DNA of 64,000 nt, from contig AP026541.1 of assembly GCA_026075535.2 (NCBI GenBank), positions 12,524,001 to 12,588,000 of the forward strand, read 5' to 3'. This DNA comes from Tricholoma matsutake (taxonomy: Eukaryota; Basidiomycota; Agaricomycetes; Agaricales; Tricholomataceae). A program made the position numbers and the translations under genes. The notes beneath the pieces were generated by a model. The model worked only from the letters and a program-made list of their open reading frames with translations. It was not told where the DNA came from and made no database searches. This document shows, one piece after another, positions 57,077-64,000 of this stretch (the first letter of the stretch is position 1; the number at the start of each line of letters is the position of its first letter).

Positions 57077-57700
57077 CCCATCATCCCTCATGTCCCCATC
57101 CCCTGTTCATCATTGTCCCTGTTCCATTGTACCTCATCATTGGCTGCTAGCACTCGCAGGGCTGGGGGCGGTTGCTGGGTTATTCCTGTGGTTGGCCTGG
57201 TTGTCCTGGTTGTTCCCCATCCCACCCTGCAAGTGCTTGCAGAGGCAGTTGAGGGTGCTGGTGTGTCTTGGTTGCTGTCTCATGCCGTCTGTTTGTGGTG
57301 GTGTATCTTGCAGGTGGGGGGTTAAAGTGGGTGGGTGTGGGTGTGCCGTCTTGGTGTGGTCTCATTATTATAGCAGTTAGAACCTAAAAAAACAAAAGAA
57401 AACATTAATTAATTGAACAAAAAGAGAAAGAACATGAAAAGAAAATTACCTGGGGCCCACACGACATCGTCATCGTGTGGGCCCAATGTAGTCCATTGCT
57501 TGTAGGCATTTGGGGGGTGCCATTGTGGGTACCACCTCTCATTGTGGCCAGTAGTTAGTTATTACCTAAAAGAGTTTGTTAGTAACAAAAAAATGAAATG
57601 AGAAAAGAAAAGAAAAAACTTACCTGTGGCCCAAGAGATCCAAGCAGTTGCTCGTGGCAGTTGTGAGGGGTGCTGGTTGTCGTTGGTGTTGTGCTCCCCT
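57077..57700. repeat. Hairpin/intron-like modules M3 and M4 (continuation of 44,330-44,732)
   Basis: M3: minus-strand intron-like segment 57,384-57,449 (donor GTAATT, acceptor TTTTTTAG), next to a 12-bp-arm palindrome (GGGCCCACACGA, 57,453-57,484). M4: 57,566-57,623, 58 nt, donor GTAAGT, perfect TACTAAC branch, acceptor TTTTAG, followed by GGCCCAAGAGATC without its second arm. GT-rich low complexity and TGCAAGTGCTTGCA (57,228) lie between them. Removing the chromovirus makes M2, M3 and M4 consecutive. Confidence 0.55.
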
Positions 57701-57706
57701 AATCAG

Positions 57707-58355
57707 ATCATAGAAAATAGCTTAGAATTGCCTGAGACAGAGTAACCCCCGAAAAAACAGAATACATAAGATAGCAAGGGAATGGGAGCACATATGGCTG
57801 TCATCTCTTCAGGCCCTTCAAATGAGACTATAATACATTGTAAACGAGCCTTCAATGATGAAAAAAAGCGGAGAACTGACCGAGATACAGCTTAACCCCC
57901 CCCCCCCCCCCCAAAACCAAACAATGTGGAATATCTCCAGAACACGGACATGCGCACCTCTCGTCTCTTCGGGCCCTTAAAATGACACTATAGTAGATTG
58001 TAAACAAGCATTAGATCATAAAAAACAGTGAAGAATTGACTGACCTAGTAGAATACCTGCCCACCCAAACAGAAAATGTGAAATATCTCCAGAACGCAGA
58101 CAGACAAACCTCTCGTCTCTTCGGGTCCTTCGAACGATACTAGAATAGGTTGTAAATGAGCCCTCAATGATGGAGAATGATGGGGAACTCACAAAGATAG
58201 AGTACACCCTCCTCCTGAAACATAGCATGTCAGATATCTCCAGAATGCGATGGCGGATGCCTCTCGTTTCTTCAGGCCCTAAAACCGACAGTAGAATAGC
58301 TGGTAATCAACCCTTAGTTGGTAGGAAATGGTACAGAACTCACCAAGATACAGTA
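57707..58355. repeat. ~152-bp minisatellite, four copies, with a poly-C tract
   Basis: The block CTCTCGTCTCTTCGGGCCCT followed by AGACTATAATA.ATTGTAAAC recurs near 57,800, 57,956, 58,110 and 58,259. A run of about 17 C lies at 57,896-57,912. CpGs are retained. Confidence 0.85.
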
Positions 58356-58599
58356 TAGACTCATGGTATCTATCTGGCACCCATTACATGTTTTTTGAGG
58401 CTATTATTGGGCTATTATGATGCCCATTCTTAAGTTAGACAGTGTAGAACTCATTTACAATTGATATAGTACACTAATTAACTCTATGGTCATACATAAA
58501 TTTGGGGGGGAGGTGGATGGTAGGTGGTGGTACGAGGAGAAGAGCGAAGGCATGTGAATTTGGGTGTCAGATGGTTGACATCTTGCGAGAAGTTCAACT

Positions 58600-58843
58600 G
58601 TCGGGTATTCCGGGTATTTATTACATACGTAGTCCTGACCAGTCCTGAACCGGTCTGGACTAGTCTAGTTCTGGACTCGTGGCAACCGGTCCAGCAACTG
58701 TAAGGCAACCGACACAGACTGGTCTATACCGGTCCAGTCTGCGGTTGCGTATATATTTTGAAATACATGAACCGGTCCAGTTCACGGTTGCACCCCAAGG
58801 TGGGCAAAAAACTGGACCGGACTGGACTTTCAAACACTAGATA
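58600..58843. repeat. GACCGG-rich terminus of a DNA element inserted in the DIRS YR gene
   Basis: It contains about ten ACCGGTC/CAGTCC words in both orientations. The right end, in reverse complement, reads TAGTGTTTGAAAGTCCAGTC and resembles the terminus at 1615. The recombinase frame (CLDYLV) runs into it at about 58,843, so this end interrupts that gene. The matching other end was not found. Bases 58,356-58,600 hold nothing clear. Confidence 0.45.
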
Positions 58844-58849
58844 GTCCAG

Positions 58850-59779
58850 ACAACGCCAATATTCCAAAAAGGCTTGGGAATGCCAACAGCTGAACTTCTT
58901 TACCATATCAGGTGGCACTCCCAAAACTAGGTAAAATGCTGTTCCCCCAATACAAAAACAGTGTCCAGTAATGTGGGGGTATCCCTTATTTGTCACTTGA
59001 AGGATTCTGTTGACTCGTTGAATAAATGTGGACCTAGTGAGTGTAATTATATTATCATGTGAATCATGGTAAGTGGCGATAGGATGGTTGATGTTGAGCT
59101 TGTTCCTGGTATAATGCTTATGAATTGCATGGATAGGGTTGAGCGGAGCTTCCTGGCAAGGGATCCAAACATCATCTCCTCATGCCTTCTGTGTCTTCAA
59201 CCATGGCAGGTGAAGGCCGCAGGCACCATTCTGCGCAGTGGATTCTGCAATGTGTAAAAACATGGCATGGCACAGTGGGTTGAATTTCTGAATATTCCGA
59301 GTTGGTGGTAATAGCTCCCCACTGCAAAGTTGGGAGAAAAAGGAGAGGAGACATATGGCTCAGATACAGACATCCAGCCCCAAAGATCTACTAAGGCCTC
59401 AGTTGAGATCATGAAGCATAGAAATAGTGACAGGTGGCCTTTTGCCACAGAAAGAGGATACAGGCCTGAGCTCTTCCAAACCTTTTAGGGCTCAACACAG
59501 TTGCTCTCCACCTTGCCACACCAGCCCCTGCTTCTCATGTTCCTTCTTTATGGCTGTTATCTTTGCACTGACCATCTTCCCTGCAAAATGCCCAGCATAG
59601 GATGATGCCCATGCTATGAGAAGATCCTCCCTGGCCGGAAAAATATCATCATCGTGGACATTGAGGGCTTTGCAGAAAGATCGGAATTCACATAACCTGC
59701 TTGTATCTTTGGACTGAGTTGATTTGCTCACTGCCACATTTTGAACATTGCTAATCTTTTCCAGTAGTTCGGCTGGCAT
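58850..59779 (-). pseudogene. Tyrosine recombinase of the DIRS-like element, both catalytic Arg lost
   Basis: The N-terminal SAM-like core-binding part is at 59,779-59,492 (RLCEFRSFCKALNV, LLIAWASSYAG). The catalytic domain continues in the same frame through three or more stops. Box A reads QLCSGELLPP where QLRSGE is usual. Box B reads GHCFCIGGTAFY where GH.FR is usual. The nucleophile region FLEYWRCLDYL keeps its Tyr. Both Arg-to-Cys changes are single CGY-to-TGY transitions. The C terminus is cut by the DNA element at 58,843. The intact enzyme would insert a circular cDNA. Confidence 0.85.
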
Positions 59780-60024
59780 AGCTAGGGTTGAAAGTGGTAG
59801 TTTCTTGCATGGTGTTGGGACTCGAGGGGTGTATGGGCATGATCAGCTGTGGTGGTGAGCAAGGTTTCCATTGTAAATTTGTGCCAGTTGGAGTAGGTTC
59901 TTGTCTGCTTGTCTGAATGAGAGATGGTCCTGAGAGGAGGCATCATGATGAGAAGTTGCAGTGGTTGGCAGGATGGGACACAGCACACATAATGTGACAT
60001 GATCTCAAAATACAACAATGAAAC

Positions 60025-60522
60025 CTATGCAATTCTCAGGTCATGGTAGTCTACCACTCTATGTGCAAATCTCTCTAAATGAAAGGGTATCTTGGGAGAA
60101 AAGGCATATAGCAAGCATTTCCCTGGGAAAACACCTCTCAAAGGAGCATCTGCAGTATTTTCTGTCATTGGTACCCAGATAGTGGAGATCCATAATTTGT
60201 GGCCTTGGATGAGTTTGACAATTTCCCACAATATGGCATTCTGCTGAGTGCCCCGTGATCTGCCTGCCCCCAATGCCCCTACCACACCTTTGTTATCCAA
60301 GCAAACAATTATGTGGCAGTTTGAGTATTTCCCTGTAATCAAGGTGCAAATAGCCAGCTCCACTGCCACCATTTCTGCCCATCCAATCTCTCGTCCTTCT
60401 GAGTTCCAATCCTCCTTGAGCTGCCATGCTAGCCATCTCCCATCAAGGATCAATCCAATGCCCCATCCTGTTGATGCATTTGTATCCACTGGAGTCGGGG
60501 GACAGATAATGTCAATCCCCAC
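60025..60522 (-). pseudogene. DIRS-like element RNase H
   Basis: A 165-codon open frame with DTNASTGWGIGLILDGRW (first Asp), GWAEMVAVELAI (Glu), CLDNKGVVGALGAGRSRGTQ (Asp) and NTADAPLRG. This is the RNase H fold typical of DIRS Pol, which degrades RNA in the hybrid. It is separated from RT by a frame change near 60,560. Confidence 0.8.
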
Positions 60523-60590
60523 AGACTGGTCCTGCAGGCATCATCTCCACCAGGTGATATCCTCTGATACCCCTGCTGATGCCTTGTGTT

Positions 60591-61632
60591 TTACTTCTTC
60601 TGAATTCCCAGCCCTGAACCCCCCCGGAATTTATACAAAGTGACCATGCATGAATGCCCCTCTGGGACAACCAGGCAGACATGGTTCAGGGTGCCAATAA
60701 TCTTCTCAGTGTCCTTTGCAGAGTGAAATGACCCAGATGTCCAGTCTGAGATGTGCTCAAGGTATTTTGCCTTCTTTTTCTCTGGGAGCTCCACCTTCTT
60801 CGCAGCAAGATCCCACCAGAATCCAATGTACATGAACACAGTTGAAAAATCAACAAATTTTGAAGGGGCCCATGGCCAGCCTAGCTCTTCCGTGATCTTC
60901 CATATCAGTTCAGATGAGTAGGAATACTCATGAGTGCCATCAGCCTGCGTCCCAGAGGAGTAGCATAGAAATACAAAGTTGTCCACCCATTTGATCACAG
61001 CTTCAATGCCCCAACTCATGAGTATCTTGAACATTGCATCTGCAACCCTGCCAAAGATAGCTGGCGCTGGTGACGCACCAAAATTCAAGATGTGATCAAG
61101 ATGAATCAGGCATTTTATCATGATAGCCAGAAAAGGTGTGCTGAAGGGTGTGTTAGAATGTTGCTGAATGCCATGTTGACATCAAAACCCGCTGCTTGAG
61201 TTCCCTCAGGAGCATCAGCAACCAGGAGATAGCATTCCAAGAAGGATCCCCATGCACACTGGAATTTTTTTTGAGTCAATAATCATGTTGATGGAAGTTT
61301 CGGTGGGATCAATGATGTAATTTTCTGATGAGTCCAGAGGGAGATTTTCGAGGTCAAGGCTACATTTATTCTTTGGGTATGAATAATTTAACTTGACATT
61401 TTGTGAGACTTTGGTCAATAACTGCAAGGGGAGCTGTGCAAAAACGTCCAATGAGGGAAAAAAGCATGTCAGGCTCATAACCATGCAATAGTCTACCAAG
61501 TTCAATCTCCTCAGCATATTTTGCAATAACAAAATCTTCATCTTCTTGTGAAACATAGTGGTTCAGTGGAATGGATGTATGAGATAAGGAGAAAATTTCC
61601 AAACCACAATAGAAGCCTTGCCAGAGACCCAT
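60591..61632 (-). pseudogene. DIRS-like element reverse transcriptase, catalytic site altered
   Basis: 61,632-61,366 and 61,556-61,215 hold the N-terminal half in two frames (IAKYAEEIELGRLLHGYEPD, NKCSLDLENLPLDSSENYII). 61,121-60,591 covers the palm and beyond: LDHILNFGASPAPAIFGRVA, IKWVDNFVFLCY and FMYIGFWWDL. The catalytic pair reads VDN where VDD is expected, a GAC-to-AAC change at a CpG spanning two codons. Frame changes near 61,500 and 61,180 add to the damage. Confidence 0.85.
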
Positions 61633-62335
61633 CGGGATGTTGACAAACTCATCAAGGATGCTATAAGGGCAACCTCAGCCTCTAGCAAAGGGAAATCCAA
61701 AGTTAAAATTATACTACATATTACAGGGATTGGAGGTGGACCTAGCAAAGTAAAATCTGAAGAGAAAACTCTGAGGACCTCTTTGCCAATGCCCAGTATA
61801 TGTGAAGACTGCAAAGGTCAAATAATAATCTAAAAATAGAAAAGGCAGAGATAGGCAGATCAAGGCTGCCGAATGACATCATACCAAGGGGTAGATGTCA
61901 GAAGGGGTGCCCCACCTCTAAATATAAAACTGTCAACATGCACAAATGTGATAGAAAGGGAAATTAGTAATAAAATAAGGAAAAATCATAGAAAATGAAG
62001 AATAGAAGGAAATGAAGTGAGGAAAAATATAGGACAAACATAAAAAATAGGAGAAACACACAAGGCACCCCCCCTGAGTCCCCCCTAGTTCCCTTACAGA
62101 TGCTTGCATCCCTCAGGGCAGCTTCCCAAGTGTCTGCCTTGAGTTTGGTCACGATGGGGAAAATGTCCTCAAGCATTGCATCTTGCTGATCCATGCATGA
62201 GATCACCACACAAGGAGCAGGAGTGGTTATAGATGCAGTAGGGGCCTCATCTACAGCCAAGTGGGCTGATGTTATATGTGATGCAGATGACTTGACTCCC
62301 AAGAAGCCTGTCCACCCACATTCCTTGTTCGAGCA

Positions 62336-63469
62336 CTAGTTGCTTTGCATTTCCTTGATGGTCCTTGTGGAGGTGGGGTTCTGCACAGAGATAACATTTG
62401 AGAATGGTGGAAGGCTGGTGGGAGTGAAAAGGGGGCTGGAAGGAGGGCAGAAAAAACTGAGTGTAGCCCCCCCCTCAACCAGAGGTAAACATGCCCCCCC
62501 CCCCCCTTGCATTCCCTGACCCCTACCTCGTATCCCCATCAAACTGCCTCCTGTGGAGCTACCAACACCTCTGTTACAACCGTAGGTCAAAGAGCTAGAT
62601 GGAGGTTGCTTCAAGTGTTCCAGAACCAATGGGATAATGTTCTTTATCTTGAATTTCTGGAATAAGCTCTCATTGAAGATCAGACCATAAGTATTGTCTC
62701 TCCAGCTGACCCATGAAGAGTAGGTCTCAATAAGGTAGCCCCTGTATGAAGACCAGTTGAGAGTGAAGTCTGGCCTAGATGCGCAGTCCAGGGCCCTCGC
62801 ACCACCCGGGTCTGTGTTGACACCCAGGATGAGGTACTTCCTCATTCCATGGATGAAGTTCTTGCGTATCTCAGTAAAGTCATCTGTTGTGAGATAGTAG
62901 TCCCTTGCTGCAGTCAACATCTTTTGCTTCAACCTGATTTTGCCCCTCTCATTCATCCCAATCTCTGTATCAAAAGCATTGGTAGCCCTGGTTGCATTCG
63001 AACAAGCCTTGTGTGTGCAGAGTGCAAGCGGTATGTAGTTCTTGAAGACCCCTTTCTGCTCCTTGATGACAGCAGTTGGGAGTTCACTTGTAACATTGGT
63101 GATCATTTGCAAAAAATACTTCCTCGTTGGCTGGGGCAGCTTGACAACTGATGTTAACACCTCCCCATCCATGGCCAATAATCCCTTCGAATTCTGAGGT
63201 GCTCCAACAATGCCCAGCGCTGCAGCTATTGCCGCAATAAGATCTGAGCTCAACATGAGTTGCATCAATGTTGGCTGTACAGGCTCTTCTGATGCTCCCA
63301 CATTGGGTATGATTTTGGCATAAGGCTGCGACTGCATGGTTGTGAGAGAGCCAACCTGGGTGTATGCTGGGAGAGGAATAGGAGGTGTGCCAAGAACAGA
63401 GGTGTGCATCTCGATGTGCTGTGCTGCCATTTGCAGAGTATGCAGTGTTGGCTGAATACATGTGAGCAT
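62336..63469 (-). CDS. DIRS-like element gag-like ORF, 377 codons
   Basis: A long open frame with PTRKYFLQMITNVTSELPTA, FIHGMRKYLILGVNTDPGGA and LDCASRPDFTLNWSSYRGYL. It lies upstream of RT in the position of gag and has no zinc knuckle. The C terminus is Gly/Ser/Pro-rich. I recall similar frames next to mushroom DIRS elements but cannot assign a domain. Bases 61,640-62,330 between it and RT hold no clear motif. Confidence 0.55.
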   Translation of the reverse strand: MLTCIQPTLHTLQMAAQHIEMHTSVLGTPPIPLPAYTQVGSLTTMQSQPYAKIIPNVGASEEPVQPTLMQLMLSSDLIAAIAAALGIVGAPQNSKGLLAMDGEVLTSVVKLPQPTRKYFLQMITNVTSELPTAVIKEQKGVFKNYIPLALCTHKACSNATRATNAFDTEIGMNERGKIRLKQKMLTAARDYYLTTDDFTEIRKNFIHGMRKYLILGVNTDPGGARALDCASRPDFTLNWSSYRGYLIETYSSWVSWRDNTYGLIFNESLFQKFKIKNIIPLVLEHLKQPPSSSLTYGCNRGVGSSTGGSLMGIRGRGQGMQGGGGACLPLVEGGATLSFFCPPSSPLFTPTSLPPFSNVISVQNPTSTRTIKEMQSN

Positions 63470-63690
63470 GATAGAAAGTACATCTTAGTGCAGAAATGAA
63501 CACTATGCCTGAGAGAATGTGCCTCTGCAGGTAAGCACAACTGCAGGTCAATATGCAGATTTTGTGACCCTAACTATATGTGCATCATTGCAGTAACTAC
63601 CAAGATAAATGCACTATGAACATGATGCATCTGGGCATGTGCTTGCATAGCTGTCTGCAGGCCAGCCTGAGTGCAGAATGGTTCAGAGGT

Positions 63691-63856
63691 GTGCAGGCTA
63701 TGCAGCCTTGGATGATTCTCCTTGAAAGGGCCATTGCATGGACTATGCAGTCCTGGCTGCAGTATGGTGCCAAATGGTGCCGAAATGTGTCAGCTATGCT
63801 GCCCTGGGTGATTCTGCTTGAGAGGGCAGTTGCATGGACTCTGCAGTCCTGGTTGT
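63691..63856. repeat. 96-bp tandem duplication at the DIRS 5' side
   Basis: GTG.CAGCTATGC.GCC.TGG starts at 63,691 and 63,787, exactly 96 bp apart. The second copy is about 70 bp long. It lies about 220 bp upstream of the gag-like frame and may be part of the element's terminal repeat structure. Confidence 0.6.
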
Positions 63857-64000
63857 GATGTGACATGAAAGGTTCAGGGGAGCTCATGCACAGCACTTCA
63901 ATGCTCACCAAAAAGTTTCCTACTGGCACTTGCCATGCCCAGGCATTGAGATCTTGGTGAATGGACTTTGTATGTTATACCCCCAACCAACTGAGCTGGA

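Larger units (their letters stand above)
58844..63860 (-). mobile_element. DIRS-like retrotransposon (RT, RNase H, tyrosine recombinase)
   Basis: Minus-strand order from the right: gag-like frame (63,469-62,336), RT (61,632-60,591), RNase H (60,522-60,025) and tyrosine recombinase (59,779-58,850). RT plus a recombinase in place of an integrase defines the DIRS/Ngaro order. No LTRs are seen. Stops and catalytic substitutions show that it is dead. Confidence 0.85.

Noticed and set aside
1615..58843. A giant (57-kb) transposon bounded by the similar ends at 1,615 and 58,843
   Set aside because: The ends resemble each other, but a second inward end at 4,610 matches the left one as well, no TSD pairs them, and no transposase or captain gene was seen. 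Related ends of separate short elements are more likely.

Overview
This window looks like a transposon-dense stretch of a basidiomycete (Agaricomycete-type) genome. The support is the short introns (about 47-66 bp, with GTATGT or GTAAGT donors, CTAAC branch sites and YAG acceptors) and the element families present: chromodomain Ty3/gypsy, Ty1/copia, Tad-like LINE, DIRS/tyrosine-recombinase element, Helitron with a PIF1-type helicase, hAT, and a multicopy coiled-coil family I recognise from mushroom genomes. No rRNA, true tRNA, CRISPR or prokaryotic feature was seen. Nearly every coding region is broken, and many breaks have the CpG-to-TpG/CpA signature: CGA becomes TGA in frame, and catalytic Arg becomes Cys or Asp becomes Asn. 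This points to methylation or RIP-like decay.

Layout. 1-5.7 kb: two minisatellites, a TIR-bounded candidate DNA element holding palindromic intron-like modules, and a transposase tail. 5.7-17.0 kb: a minus-strand Helitron split by a copia element; a SINE sits in the copia 5' LTR and a truncated LINE sits at the same site in its 3' LTR. 17.0-18.4 kb: a foldback made from an F-box-like fragment, then a tandem repeat. 18.4-21.5 kb: a CpG-retaining island with the one intact host-like gene found, a five-exon gene for a 76-residue His-rich protein. 21.5-24.3 kb: low-complexity palindromic repeats. 24.5-27.5 kb: hAT tail, copia fragment and a cysteine-cluster pseudogene. 27.8-39.6 kb: gypsy element 2, interrupted at 29,825-35,693 by gypsy element 3, which has 267-bp LTRs and a TSD. 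39.6-44.7 kb: repeats and a transposon-like pseudogene. 44.7-57.1 kb: a chromovirus with 402-bp LTRs and an ATCTC TSD, split by a 6.25-kb LINE with a poly-A tail and an approximately 12-bp TSD. 57.1-58.8 kb: more hairpin/intron modules, a four-copy minisatellite and a DNA-element terminus. 58.8-63.9 kb: a decayed DIRS-like element.

The elements do not form a pathway; the window records successive insertions. The most unusual items are (i) a dispersed module in which a perfect palindrome lies next to the 5' splice site of a roughly 60-nt intron-like segment, with arms that vary but stay complementary; (ii) a SINE and a LINE with similar 3' tails in the same site of two sister LTRs; (iii) a chromovirus whose predicted RNA 5' end is complementary over 11 nt to the site next to its 5' LTR, as in self-priming Tf1-type elements; and (iv) the small His-rich spliced gene.
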